NCBI GenBank assembly: GCA_033439265.1
Contig: JAVTVX010000021.1
Coordinates: 13,419,001 to 13,483,000, forward strand
Direction of reading: 5' to 3'
Length of the DNA stretch: 64,000 nucleotides
Origin: Dillenia suffruticosa
Lineage: Eukaryota; Streptophyta; Magnoliopsida; Dilleniales; Dilleniaceae
Each line of letters opens with the position of its first letter. The stretch's first letter is position 1. The translations under genes were made by a program, and so were the position numbers. Under the pieces are notes generated by a model. The model was not told the origin of the DNA and searched no databases. It saw nothing but the letters and a program-made list of their open reading frames with translations. Positions 38,257-50,548 of this stretch are shown piece by piece.

Positions 38257-38579
38257 TCCTTGTACATTCCTAGTGGAGCGCGCCGTGTGCTTTCAAGAAC
38301 ATTGAACACGGATAACACTGACATCAAGCTTGTTGGTCGGATCTAATTCTCTTTTTGACACCCCATCTTATGCAATAAAAACTTATGGATATGAGTACTT
38401 ACATAGCAATATTATTAAAAGTGCTACTGCCACTAATCGGTAAAATGAACCAGGAAGTCGTTCTTGTTGAAGGACTGAAATTGGATGACATCCAAGTTGG
38501 AATTTTTACTGCGCACTGTTTAGCTCTGAGACTGCTAGGTGCCGAGGGATCTGCAATAAGATGCATTCTGATCAACTGA
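38257..38579 (+). pseudogene. Collapsed cyclase-family pseudogene
   Basis: Three pieces of the intact cyclase gene downstream are present in order but fused or shortened. 38257-38310 matches exon 3 (CGCCGTGTGCTTT, AACATTGAACAC). It runs without an intron into the end of exon 4 (GACATCAAGCTTGT) and a scrap of exon 5 (GATCTAATTC). After a gap that keeps intron-like sequence, 38454-38579 aligns with the whole last exon ([20 protein letters not shown] ... GSAIRCILIN stop). Because an intron-like gap remains before the last exon, this is a decayed tandem DNA duplicate with internal deletions rather than a clean retrocopy. The zinc-site exon is absent, so no activity is expected. Confidence 0.82.
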
Positions 38580-40113
38580 AGTTTGTAAGTAGTTTTATTT
38601 CTATGCATCACCATTTACTACCGAAGTTAAAATCTGCTGTGGTTATTCGTATTTATTTCTATGCATATCATTCTAATTTACTTTCATTACTGTTTGGAGC
38701 TGAATTTGTTCCTTTTCATAGAATTCATTGTCATGTTTTTGAGTTTAATGCATGCCTGCTATATAATTCTGAATTCCAGACCTGTAATGTCTGCCTGATT
38801 GTGGGTTGAAGTTGTCTTGGCTTTACCTTTGTGCGTCTAGTATAAAGGGCAGCGACTGAATCAGGCTTCAGTCACTTTGTGATCAGGGAAGGTTAGATAG
38901 GTTAGATCCAGTCAGTCTGACCATTCTAACGAAGAAATTTGTGCATCGAAGTTAAAAGGCATGGGAATGCTGCTGAAGTGGGCAAAAAGATGTTTAAGTG
39001 ATGATCCGAGGCAAATGTGGCTTGGAGACGATTCAAAAGTCTTGGATTCAATTGAAAACTTTCAGTAAGTTGATAGACTTTAAATAAATAAATCTATAAG
39101 CAGTTTTAAATAAATAAAGTTCTTGCATTTGATAAAAGGCAGCAATTTCTTGGAATTTTGATGAATCATTCAACAAGAGTTTCTATTTTTTGTTGAGGTT
39201 CTAAAATGTACCGTGGACATGTTTGCTTGGGGTTGCTGAAAGTAATTCACTTGCCTATTTGTCCATATATTAACTCTGTTCTTTTCCACCCGAATCACAT
39301 GTTTGTCAGCCTAAGCAAATGGAAAACAGAAATTGTGGTGTCCATGTCACAGAGTTAGTATCTATAAAGAACATGATTTGAAAAGTTCGAAATATTGTCG
39401 GTGTTCTCTACTCCTAGCCGTTGACAATATTCCATGATACTTTGCAGTAACTCTCTGACTTCTCTTTATTATGTATTGCACTACTGTGTACACCACTCAT
39501 GGTTTTTGAGACATCTACTCAGTTTTGAGTTGGCTGCTGTTTTGTGTACATCACTTTTGTAGTATTTTCGAAGCTTATTTTCTGTTGTGAATTTTGACAG
39601 GTGTAGAATGAAAGAAATGTGAACCGTGCTAGAGCTCTCTCTCTCATGTTGTTGTTTCAGTGCTTTCATTGCACTGACCAACTTGAACCATGTTCAATGT
39701 AATCTCTCTCTCTCTCTTTCTCTCTCATGTCGCTGCATTAGTTAGCAGTAGTATTTCTACTGTAACACATACTGTCTGTTGTTATATTAATTCAAACCAT
39801 GCATGGCACCCCTTTGTATATGCATGTGTTGTATATCAAACTTAAATACATTTTATAGTGATGTGAAACGGGATATGGATATAAACTTAAGTCACCCTCT
39901 CCCTGTGTGAACGCTGTGTTTGTGCATGTTTGCTAACGTCATATGCAAGCAGCTAGTCTATTTGGCGTTCACCTTTTATTTAATCCTTTTTCTTGGATGT
40001 TTGGGGCCACGAGGAGACTCCGGTTTAATAAGATAGCTTGGTCTTATCATTTCTTATTATCATGTTTCCCTTGTACTTATGGATGTTAAAATTAGACAGA
40101 CATTAGTATTTGT

Positions 40114-40254
40114 TTTTTTTTTCTTTTTTATTTTTGGTTACATAGAGACTATAAATATCACGAAAATATACGTACTCATAAAGGTTCGAACATTAGATTT
40201 TGAGCAAAATAATTGAATAAAAGTTCTTAACTATTCAAATATTTCTACAAGAAC
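40114..40254 (-). mobile_element. Minus-strand SINE with 14-bp target-site duplication
   Basis: ACATTAGTATTTGT occurs exactly at 40100-40113 and 40255-40268. On the plus strand the element begins with a T-run (A tail on minus). The minus strand has a B-box-like TGTTCGAACCTTT. Confidence 0.85.
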
Positions 40255-40894
40255 ACATTAGTATTTGTAGTTATCATTCTGTATTTATCGTTATCATATT
40301 ACTTTGAATAAGATGTGACTTCTATTTGCAAGAATCATTTGCAATTAACTAATGATAGGTATAATATCAGAGGTGCTGATTTTCATCACCAACCGGAAGA
40401 GGGTTTGTTGATCATATACAATTCGTCTTGAAAAGAGCCCTCTATCTGTCTGTCGGAAGTTCGTGTTTCGTCCTCACTCCCCCTCAATCTCTACAAGCAA
40501 AACATGTTTTTAGGATGTGATCAGGGAAGATTTTTATCAGAAGTCTTTGCAGTCTTCAACTCGTAAGAATAATAATGCATGTTCTCTTGCATCACTCGCT
40601 CAAAGGAGTCAGTTCTGGCGTCTATCAATCATTAACAATTCATAGGTAGATTTAGCATTTAGAAGGATATACAGAATGGGAGGTGGGGTCTATCAGGAAA
40701 GCTTTGCGAAGAGAGAAACAAAATGAAAAATTGATTCTATATAATTTTTTTAAAATAATAAGTTAAATTTTGGCATCTTTTTTATGGCAGGACACGAGGG
40801 ATAAAACTATAGGCAAAAAATTTAATAAATTTTCAACTCTACTCTCATTTATTTTTAAAATTCATTCTTTTCCTTCGTCCTGTCTTTATTATTT

Positions 40895-41213
40895 GAGCAT
40901 TGTACCAAATTAACTTCAAAAATAAAAAAATTTTTTAAAACAATACATTTTAAAAAATATTTCCAAATCTAACACACTCATGTCGTGACTTGAAGTCACG
41001 ACATTACTGTTCATTGAACAGTGCGATATCGTGACTTGAAGTCACAACATGTACAATACATGTCGTGACTTCAAGTCATGACATGAGATCGTGATGAACA
41101 ATAATGTCGTGACTTCAAATCACGACATATGTGTGTTAGTTTTGAAAATATTTTTTGAAGAGTGTTGTTTTAAAATTTTTTTTTGTTTTTTAGGTTAATT
41201 CGGAATAAAACTC
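40895..41213. mobile_element. Mutator-type MITE built of CTTGAAG palindromes
   Basis: The 319-bp element is a near-symmetrical inverted repeat centred on 41054 (catgTACAATAcatg). Termini begin GAGCATTGTACCAAATTAAC on the left and GAGTTTTATTCCGAATTAAC read inward from the right. An exact 9-bp target duplication, TTATTATTT, flanks it (40886-40894 and 41214-41222). Inside are four copies of an odd-centred palindrome, arms GTCGTGACTT and AAGTCACGAC around one G or C, starting near 40981, 41030, 41060 and 41105. No ORF. A 9-bp duplication and long TIRs indicate a non-autonomous MULE, related at its ends to 20772-21472. Confidence 0.86.
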
Positions 41214-41747
41214 TTATTATTTTGTGCCTCTCATTTTGTACCCCCGCTTTCTGAAAGAAAGAACCTTTTATTGCCCAGACTGACATTCATTCATGGCCTA
41301 GAAATTCACTTTGAAAGTGCCATTATCAGCCATCATCAAAGAAGTTTAGGCTTACCAAACTTCTGGTGGAATATCAATAGAATAACGTGTTTCTTTGATT
41401 ATCGAACTCAAATCTGAGTAATAAAAATAAAAGAATAGAATTTAAAATGATTTTAAAATAATTGAATCGGATTTATAGGAATAAGTCGAGGTAACGGAAG
41501 GAAGAAAGAAAAAAAAACGGTTTAGGCTCGGGTGGGATCCGACGTGGCAAGAACCGGATTCTTATTTCAATTTCGATAAAGGCAATTTATTTCCGACTTT
41601 TCTGTTCTAACTTCTAATTCTCTTCGAACTCACACTTTGACTCTCGTCATCTTCTTCCCCTCTTCTTATTGATACTCTCGCTCTCTCCCTCTCTCTTCCT
41701 CTCTCTCAGTCACAATTTTTGCACACCTCGTAACAAACTTTCCGACG

Positions 41748-44700
41748 ATGTCTAAACTCCTTATCTCCCTCCTCACACTCCATCTCCTCTCTTATTCCAC
41801 CACCATCGCCAGCGCTTCCTCCGCTTATCCCTCCGCTTATGGCGATGATTCCTGCACTCTCTCCGGCGATATCCTCAAACCGGTGAGAAGGGAAGTGTAC
41901 GCAGATGGAAGAATATACGATATAACTCACCGAATAAGTCCCGACATGCCAACCTGGGGATCCGATGAAGGACTAGGGCAGTTTCTTTGGCTGCCGTTAA
42001 GCATGAAGAATGGGTCACTAGCGAATAATTCCGAGATGAAACTTCCGACACATACAGGAACTCATGTTGATGCTCCTGGTCATGTTTTCGATCATTACTT
42101 CGATGCTGGGTTCGATGTTGATACTCTTGACCTCGAAGTTCTTAATGGTAACGAAACCTTAATTTTTTTTCTTTCTAGGCGTTTGGGTTCTTAATGGTGA
42201 CGAAACCTTATTTTCGATTGATTTTGCTGGAATTAGTGATGAAATAGAAGGAATTGAATATAAGGAATTGGTTTTTTATCAATTTGTTGTAGTGGATGAA
42301 ACTTCACGGTAGGTATTTACTTAGGATGAAAAATCGGTAGTACGATGTAATGGGAGAATCATTAAAGGCTGATGTGAATTTGATAAAAATCTTAGCTAAT
42401 AATTTTTCACCACCGAGACAGTTGTTCTGTGCCATGGATACTAATGTTTTCAATGAGTTCATGGTTTGTAGTTCACACATAATCCTTACATAAGTCATGT
42501 ATCAATTTTGTTTCCATAATCCTTGCTTTACAGTCTCATGATTATGCTTGTTTTCTGTCTTCTGTTCTTCAAAACAGGGCCTGCTCTGTTGGTTGATGTT
42601 CCTAAGGACAAAAATATAACAGGTGCCTTTTCTGCTATTTTTCCTTACTTCAAGAGATGAATGCATTTCAGTTGCAAGATTGTTCTTGTCTTCATTTGGC
42701 AGTGTTGTCTTTTAAAAATATGGTTGGAAGTATAGGACAGATATAAGTTCGGTGCTTTGAAGTTCTAAGAACTTATCTATAATTAAGGGATGAAACTGAT
42801 GTCGCTATTCTTACCTTGAATTTGCTATTCTTTTGAAGCTATGCTTGGGCTATTAGGCAAATCTGTTGGTCAGCTTAAACTAATTTTGAATTGTTGATTT
42901 TTACTGGTGCAAGAGATTGTTTGGAGCACTAGAGACTTTAACTGGTTAAAAAAAGTAACAGACGATTAGATCAATAACAATTGATATTGAGGGGCTTACT
43001 GCTTTTGCTTGAAGTGGTTAAGTTGCATAATTATGGAATAAGACTAGCACATAAAAGAGTGTCCAAGAAGAATCCTGTTATTGGGGATTTTTTCAGTTGT
43101 TGCAGAATTGTTGCTTAATCGCTATGCTTATATGTATATCATACTTCCATTGTCTTTGTGCTTTCCCCTACATTATTAATGTCCATTGAATGTGTTTTCA
43201 AGAGCACATTCTCTTGCCAAAGGTTTCAATGAGCAGAAAGTAGATATGATTGCCTATTCATTTGTTGGCGGTGCATATACGTGCTTTTGATCATCAGCTT
43301 TCATTGTCTTCCTTTTAGTTCTTTGGCATACTTCATGTTCCTTATGCTCTTGCTCATGGCATTAGATCACTGACATTGTACTGTTACAATTTTAAGTCAA
43401 GCTCTGGTAATTGTAACTGACCACTTATATGAGTAATTTGCTGTGGTAGATCTACTTTATTCAGCATTTAGCATCATGATAAACTGACAGCATGTGTCTT
43501 GCAGCCAAAGTTATGGAATCCTTGCACATCCCGAGGGGAGTTCGCCGTGTGCTTTTCAGAACATTGAACACTGACAGGTGCTTTCATTCTGATTATACTC
43601 CCTGGTTTTGTTATCTTTCGGTCTGCTGTTTTGGGTTGGATAATATATTGGTTACTTTGTTCTCGCTCTAGTTGTTGAATTTTCCGAAGTTGGAAATCAA
43701 AGTAATCCACAAGGGCTCAGAAGATATTCTTACATGCCAAAAGTTGTCCTCTCCACCCCCCCCAGCCCCGGGGGGGGGAAGAAAATGTAATTACGAGATC
43801 CTTACCAACATCATAGACCAGATTTTTTATGTCAAAGGAGTTAGAGATTCCTACTTTTACGGTATAATGCTATATATGGACCACTGATTCACATGTGCCA
43901 ATTCAACAGTCAAGAAAACTAAGCTTCTTTTTTTCAGTTAAAAGCTAAGCTTTTTAAAGCTGTATTGCGACACACGGTTCCTTCCCTGGCTGCACTTGCA
44001 AGAGAGATGTAAAATGTCATAATTGACGAATATATCAATTTGAAGGTTCTGAACCGGAAGTTATTCATAAGGGAACTCAAAAATCTTGCTTATTTCCATG
44101 ACAAATTCTTTTTGTGAAACTCAATAAAGCGACTCATTTCTTTATTATATATGTTTTTCTTAGTAAGACCTTGAGGATCTAGGCTTTGTAGTTTTTCTTT
44201 GATTTCTATTATTTCTGTTGAGAAACAGGACTCCTTGCCTTCTGCTCTTAATGTGGACGATCATGCTGCTCATTGACATCATTTCACAATTTTGGCGGTA
44301 AAGCTGATCTTCAAAACAGTATATGCACTGTCTAACAAAAACCTGTTTCCTTCTCAGGGGACTCATGTGGAAGAAGGAGTTTGACACAAGCTATGTAGGA
44401 TTTATGAAGGATGGGGCACAATGGCTGGTCAACAACACAGACATCAAGCTTGTAGGTAAGGTTTCCATGTTCCTTTTACATTTCTTTAGGTACCACATAC
44501 CAAGCTGCTGCTTCTATTTTGCATGTCTTAATGCTTGCACTATGGTGAAGTTCATATCATTACTTGATTGTCACATTTGTGCCATAAACAACTCCATTGT
44601 TGTCGACAAAGTTTTATTTGTCTCAAAAATACACCTTAATTTATCTTCCAGAATAATGGACACGACTTCAACAGTTCCAACCCTTCCATTGTGGCTCTAT

Positions 44701-45425
44701 TGGGCATCATTCTTTGGTCCATTCCATGGTACCACAAACACTGAAACTGTCACATGTTTGTGTCAAGTACTCCACAGTTATAACTCCCAGATTTTGAAAA
44801 GGCTTCTAGGATGCAACTCCACAGTCTATTGAAACTTAGTATATGCATTCTAGAGAAGACATTCTATTTACTATTTACCTGTCCATTTCTTTTCTTAAGT
44901 TAGTTTGCAAATTCTAACCTTAACCTTTTTCTCCTAACCCCCGGGGCATTAATTTTGTAATAATCTACAATGTTCTCATCCTTAGAGTGTTTGCTAATAT
45001 TCCAAAATAGGTGGTATTTTGATTACCTGCAAAACTTTAAATGCATGTTCCTTATCTGTGTTCTTATCTCATGCATGCTCATTAATGACTTTACTTGTTT
45101 GAAATGCAGGAATTGACTACTTGTCTGTTGCTGCATATGATGATCTAATTCCTTCTCATCTAGTTTTCCTCGAAAGCAGGGTAAGAAACTTTTCCCCATG
45201 TTGAATATTTAGAAAAACATACATATTTGCTGGACAAAACTAATACTTTTGAACTGATTCTTGTATTCTATCAAAACTAATGCTGCTGTGATGCTATAGG
45301 AAATCATTCTTGTTGAAGGTCTGAAATTGGATGGTGTTCCTGCTGGAATTTACGACGTCCATTGCTTACATCCAAGGCTGCTTGGAGCTGAGGGATCTCC
45401 CATAAGATGCATTCTTATGAGATGA
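41748..45425 (+). CDS. Cyclase-family (kynurenine formamidase-like) protein, secreted
   Basis: Six exons (41748-42147, 42578-42622, 43505-43577, 44358-44455, 45110-45180, 45300-45425) join in phase to 270 residues. A signal peptide covers about residues 1-24. The metal-binding motif [11 protein letters not shown] (102-112) of the Cyclase/KynB superfamily (PF04199) is intact. The protein ends with [13 protein letters not shown]. Bacterial and animal relatives hydrolyse N-formylkynurenine with a divalent metal. The plant clade (Arabidopsis CYCLASE1-3) is apoplastic or ER-linked and affects stress and cell-death responses, but its substrate is not settled as far as I know. A 3' UTR intron may follow the stop, with an acceptor-like cttgcag near 46001. 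A decayed duplicate lies 3.2 kb upstream. Recalled synteny with At4g34180, adjacent to SEP1, supports CYCLASE1-type identity. Confidence 0.92.
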
Positions 45426-46339
45426 AACTATTTATGAAAATTCAATGCTATAGGTAATCCATGACTATCATCTCTTTTTGCTATCCAATTTTGGAGTGCC
45501 AAGTATACTATTATTATTATTTTCTATAGAGACCAAAAAAAGAGAAAATTTTCCTGCCTGTTGTTGCTTCTGTTATTTTTTGGGGGTGCCCAAAAGTTGC
45601 ATCCTGCTTATGCCTGTCATGGATTTTTTGTTGTTTTGTTGGTTAATGTTTTCCACCAAAATAGGGCATCCAATTGACCTGATTCGATTGGGTAACCATA
45701 ACTTGACTCATCTTGATTCAACTCAATTGTAGTTTGTTTTATTATGATTGTAACATTTTTTTTTAAATAAAATAAAATGTCATTGGTGGAAAATATAGAG
45801 TTTTGCAAATAGAACTTAAATTTCTAAATGAAAAAACTAAAATTATCATTATATTATTAGTTTTTGTGCATTGAAAATCAAGTCTTATCTCAGTCTTATG
45901 TAATCTCAACCTTCCTAAAAGGGACTTTTAGTTTTGTTTCTTAATTATTAGCTTCCAATAATGCCAGAGTATCTGATCTTCACAACTTTGTCATACTTGC
46001 AGACTGGTTGAGGTAAAGGTGCAGATGAAACTTGGACATGCTTATTTGGTACAGCTTCTGTTTTGGCTCTACATTATGTGCAGCAATGCCAAAAAAATAA
46101 AGAAGCTGAAATTTGGGTTTGAACTTTTAGGATATGCTTCTATGGACAACAATTTTTATAGAATTTTTCTTGTATAATTACATAGCAAAACGGATTTGCA
46201 GTTTGTATTTATCAACATATTTAATGCTCTGCTTCTAGCTCCAAATGTGATTGACATGATAAATCAAAAGAAGTACAGAAGTCTGGTTAGTGCAGGGCGG
46301 CTGGACACTGTATTTTAAGCAAGATTTTAGACTCGATTT

Positions 46340-46343
<4 letters not shown>

Positions 46344-46387
<44 letters not shown>
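46344..46387. repeat. (TA)~22 microsatellite
   Basis: Pure TA repeat of about 44 bp. Confidence 0.93.
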
Positions 46388-46390
<3 letters not shown>

Positions 46391-47340
46391 AAAAATAGAT
46401 GTAAAAAAAGTTTTATTTCTTAAAAATTTAACTCGGATCGAATTAAATTTAGTTGATTTTAATGTTGTTGGTTTTTGGATATAGATGATTTGTTATTAAC
46501 AAAAAAAAAGGATAAATCAAAAGAAGTGGCAAAGTTTTAGGCTTTTATTATATGCGAATTAGCGTGCTAATTATCGAGTAAATTTGAGCATTCTTGAAAT
46601 AGATGATCAGCAAAGATGTGAATATTTTTTTTTCCATTCATTCCTAGTTGTGAAGGTCTATATGCCTGCGTAGACCAATAGAAGGAGTGCTCTTCCGTTT
46701 CCTCGATACTAGAATTGAACCCATCACCAAATGCACATGGTTTCTGTGGTGTCAAAGACTTATTTTGATTTAGGGTTTTTAAGCTCAGGTTCTCCTAAAA
46801 TGATAATTTCCTTTATAAAAAAATAATAATAAATAATTGAATTCACTAAAAATTTGAGGGAGAAGGGTGAAGGTGGAGTCATCTAGAGCCAATGAACAAA
46901 AATTTAAGCCTATGTATTAATGAATAGGTAAGCTGAACTGGGCATCAATTGTATTAGGTCTGAGGCTTATGTAATTGTGCTAGTTTTGTGGTTCTTTATG
47001 AGTTTGTATGCCAATTCAATTAATTTATTTCATTTCTTTTAAAACAATGAAATTAGATTTTTTCTTACAAAAACATGATCTAATGATGCCCCTTGGGCGG
47101 ACAATGTACTGGAAACCCAATTGGACATGGCAAGAACCGGATTCCATCCTCTTTGTCCACTTTTTTTTTTTTTTCGGTGAGACTTTGTCCACTCCTTTTT
47201 CAAATTCAACCTTAAAGAAAATTACCATGCGTTGATTAAGGATATGGAGAAAAAGGGCATTTCCTTTCTTTTCTTCCTTTTTCATGAGTTAAAATATTTC
47301 ATCCAAAAAAGAATTTCCTGTTAAAAAGAAATTGATATCA

Positions 47341-47520
47341 CATCAAATTCTTTTGGATTGAATGATCAGATATTCTATCCCTTGATCAGAGGTCTCGATT
47401 TATAATTCTGAAAATGATGAAAAGAGATTTAGAAGAACCAATCCCTAAAATGACCCCACAGTATTCGAATCGCATTAGTCAATTAAAACCTGGATACTTA
47501 CGGTAAAAACAAAAAAAAAA
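47341..47520 (+). mobile_element. SINE with ~15-bp target-site duplication
   Basis: AAGAAATTGATATCA (ending 47340) and AAGAAATTGACATCA (right, ending 47536) flank the element, with one mismatch. Inside are a B-box-like AGGTCTCGATTTATAATTC, the family body aaaatgatgaaaagagattt, the 3' motif cattagtcaattaaaacc, and a long A tail. It is the same family as 13602-13769. Confidence 0.85.
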
Positions 47521-47562
47521 AAAGAAATTGACATCATAGTGGGCCAACCCCGTTATGGGAAT

Positions 47563-47638
47563 GGAGAAATGGAATTTGGAAAAGCTAATATTTTATGGCT
47601 GGAGAAATGGAATTTGGAAAAGCTAATCTTTTATGACT
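47563..47638. repeat. 38-bp direct tandem duplication
   Basis: GGAGAAATGGAATTTGGAAA and the following 18 bases occur at 47563 and again at 47601, differing by two or three bases. The next sequence (tactcagatcgggttaatag) looks like another SINE 3' end. Confidence 0.9.
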
Positions 47639-48519
47639 CTTATAGTACTCAGATCGGGTTAATAGAACGAAACCAGATATTGATGGTAAGAAAAATTCAT
47701 TTAAAAAAAAAATTGACACCCAACCAGTCACTTTATTTCTTTGTTGTTTTGTTGGTCAAATCCACTCCCCCCAATATGTGACCTTCAAAAGATGCCAAGG
47801 TAGATTAAAACAAGTGGCAAAATCCAGGGAATACTTACGTGAGTGAATTTTCATGGGACTTCTTGTGACATTGTATGCAGATTAGTCCAATAATCATTGA
47901 GGAAATTATTATGGGCATAGTGTTACCGTTTGAAGTAGATCATCAGCAAAGATCTCCAAAAATTTTTATTCCTTTGGAACCTAGCTGTAAAGGTTGCTTT
48001 GTCCACTTACCACTAGGACTAAACCCAGATGACCAGTGGAAGGAAAGTGTTCATCTATAACCTTTTCTTCTCTTTCTCGTTTTCTGCCTTTATTCATTTG
48101 TTATTTGTTTCATTCTTTCAGATGCTGAATTTTATTTTATTTTATTTTTGTTAGTGATCATCGATGTAGCCAATCTGAAATTATGGCAGGAGTGAAGCAT
48201 TCTGCAGGGGTAGTTTTGCATTTTTTAAATAATATTTTTCTGAAAAAATGGAAGAATTTTGTAGATGAAGTAAGAGTGGAATTTGCTGAAAGTGTTCGCA
48301 TATCTCTTCAATTTCAAGAGATCCCATTTCTTTTCGGTTATCAAAAGCGAGAGAACCATGAGTTTTGGGATCAAATACAAAGTCAGTCGGTCTAGCCTTT
48401 TTTTAATTAACTTCTTGTAGATTAACGTGGAAGTAAAGTACACTTACTGTCAAAAACACAAATATTTGCTTAGAAAAACTTGTTTGGTCCGAACAAAGTA
48501 AGATTCTCTTTTCAGCACC

Positions 48520-48528
48520 TATAAAAGG
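48520..48528 (+). promoter_or_regulatory. TATA box of root-cap-domain gene
   Basis: TATAAAAGG lies 65 bases before the ATG at 48585. Transcription would start about 25-30 bases on, leaving a short A/C-rich leader (ccacacaactttctacctc). Confidence 0.75.
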
Positions 48529-48584
48529 TCATCGGTGCCATACCAACTCCTCCACACAACTTTCTACCTCAAATCCCAACTCAA

Positions 48585-50548
48585 ATGACTCAATTCAAGG
48601 TGCGCTCCATCGCACTGAGTATCTTGCTAATGCTAGCAGTGGTTGCAGAAGCAACTCCACCAGGAATTGCTAATAATCCAAGCCACGCGAGATGCCTGGA
48701 TCAGAAATATAAGTCGTGCTACAATCTTGAGCATGTGTGTCCCAAGTTTTGTCCTAATGGGTGCTATGTCGAGTGCCAATCCTGCAAGCCTATGTGCAAT
48801 TCTGGGTCTACTCCTCCACCTCCTCAACCTCAACTATCCTCTCCACCACCTCCTACGCCAAGCACACCTCCGCCTCCAACTATTACGCTTCCACCTCCCT
48901 CCCAATCCCCATCACCACCTTCCTCAACACCCCCTCTATCGCCCCCTACACCATCCCCATCACCTCCTACTTTGCCACCTCCAACACCATCACCATCAGG
49001 CAATGATGCAACTCCAGCACCTCCTACTACATCTACACCTCCACCTTCCTCATCTCCCCCTCTATCGTCCCCAACACCATCACCATCACCTCTTACTTTG
49101 CCACCTCCAAGACCAACACCAACACCATCGACCAACGATACAACTCCATCACCTCCTACTGCATCTCCACCTCCACCTTCCTTTTCTCCCCCTCTATCGT
49201 CCCCTACACTATCACCATCACCTCCTACTTTGCCACCTCCAACACCATCACCATCAGCCAATGCTACTATTCCTTCATCACCTCCTACTAAATCTCCACC
49301 TCCACGTTCCTCAACTCCCCCTCCATCGCCCCCTACGCCATCACCACCACCACCTCCTACTAAAAGTCCACCTTCGCCTTCCCCACCAACTCCAACTCCA
49401 CAAGGGTCATCTCCACCACCTTCTAACTCGGGAAAGAAAGTCAGGTGCAGGAACAGAAAGTTCCCAAAATGCTATGCCGTAGGGCAAACCTGTCCTGAAT
49501 CATGTCCTGGTGAATGTGAAGTCGATTGTGTCTCTTGCAAGCCTGTTTGCAGTAAGTCTAGCCATACATAAACTCATTTTGTAAATCTACTTAAATAAGT
49601 AGTTATTCAAGCTTTTCCTCTTTTTGACCAAAAAGTAATTTTATGATCAAAGTTTAATGTTTCCTTTATGCGATTCAACTGCACTTAAACAAGTATAAAG
49701 AACCCTTTTCTCTCTATAGTTTCTTAGTGTCTGACAAGAGTTATGCTTTATGATTGGTTCCAGAATGCGATAAACCAGGAGCAGTGTGCCAAGACCCTCG
49801 TTTCATCGGGGCTGATGGCCTCACCTACTACTTCCATGGCAAGAAGGACAAGGATTTTTGCCTTGTTACAGACAGCAACCTTCACATCAATGCTCACTTC
49901 ATAGGCAAGCGAAACGAGAGCATGACTAGAGATTTCACTTGGGTTCAATCCATTGCAATCCTCTTCAACACCCACCAGCTCTTCATTGGAGCACTAAAAA
50001 CATCAACATGGGACGAAGCCATTGACCGCCTCTCTCTCTCCTTTGATGGAGAGCCTATTGACCTCCCGGAAGCCAAAGGCGCCATGTGGCAATCCAGGCG
50101 TGCGCCACGTGCAACTATAACTAGGACTGGCTACACAAACAGTGTGAGCATTGAGGTTGAAGGAAAGTTCAAGATCACAGCCAAGGTTATGCCAGTAACT
50201 CAAAAGGAGTCTCGAGTGCACAACTATGATGTGAGAGAGGATGACTGCTTTGCACATCTTGATCTCGACTTCAAGTTCTTGTCCTTGAGTGAGAAAGTGA
50301 ATGGTGTCTTGGGACAAACATATAGGGCTGATTATGAGAGTAAATTGAAGATGGGTGTGGCAATGCCTGTGATGGGTGGAGATGACAAGTTTCAGACATC
50401 AAGTCTCTTTGCTGCAGATTGTAATGTCTCTGTGTTTGGCAGAGGATATGATACTGAAAGTGAAGAATCTTGGCAAGTGGAAGAGTATGCAAAGTTGATG
50501 AGCTGTGGAAGTGGAAGAAATGGTGGCGGAGTTGTCTGCAGGAGATAG
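48585..50548 (+). CDS. Secreted Cys/Pro-rich root-cap-domain (LEA-related) protein
   Basis: Two exons, 48585-49551 and 49764-50548, give 583 residues. Order: signal peptide (about 1-24); a Cys module with spacing C-x7-C-x6-C-x3-C-x3-C-x3-C-x2-C-x3-C; a ~190-residue extensin-like hinge of Ser-Pro and Pro-rich runs with about three 41-residue internal repeats; a second Cys module with exactly the same spacing; then, after the intron, a C-terminal Root_cap domain (PF06830 type) starting CDKPGAVCQDPRFIGADGLT. Proteins of this family are expressed in root caps, stems or seeds and are presumed to act in the wall or mucilage; biochemical function is unknown. The hinge may be Pro-hydroxylated and glycosylated. 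Frames in other phases over the hinge are artefacts. Confidence 0.88.

Larger units (their letters stand above)
38580..41747. other. Intergenic region between cyclase pseudogene and cyclase gene
   Basis: It contains an exon-like ATG frame near 38963-39065 (MGMLLKWAKRC... ending at CA|GTAAGT) that I cannot assign, a minus-strand SINE (40114-40254), and a palindromic MITE (40895-41213). The last ~100 bp before the cyclase ATG are C/T-rich, as in a leader. Confidence 0.45.
45426..48519. other. Intergenic region downstream of cyclase gene
   Basis: The first ~800 bp hold the cyclase 3' UTR. Beyond that are a (TA)n tract (46344-46387), a SINE (47341-47520), a 38-bp tandem duplication (47563-47638) and the promoter of the root-cap-domain gene. 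No gene is supported. Confidence 0.5.

Noticed and set aside
43750..43785. C-run/G-run inverted repeat in cyclase intron 3, with similar runs near 1190, 59605 and 60026
   Set aside because: The runs are too short and simple to separate from slippage or sequencing error. Flanks of the four sites share nothing that I can see.
48643..49482. 279-residue His/Leu/Pro-rich frame and other long frames over the Pro-rich hinge
   Set aside because: They are out-of-phase shadows of the root-cap-domain protein, whose own frame has a signal peptide, matched Cys modules and in-phase splicing.
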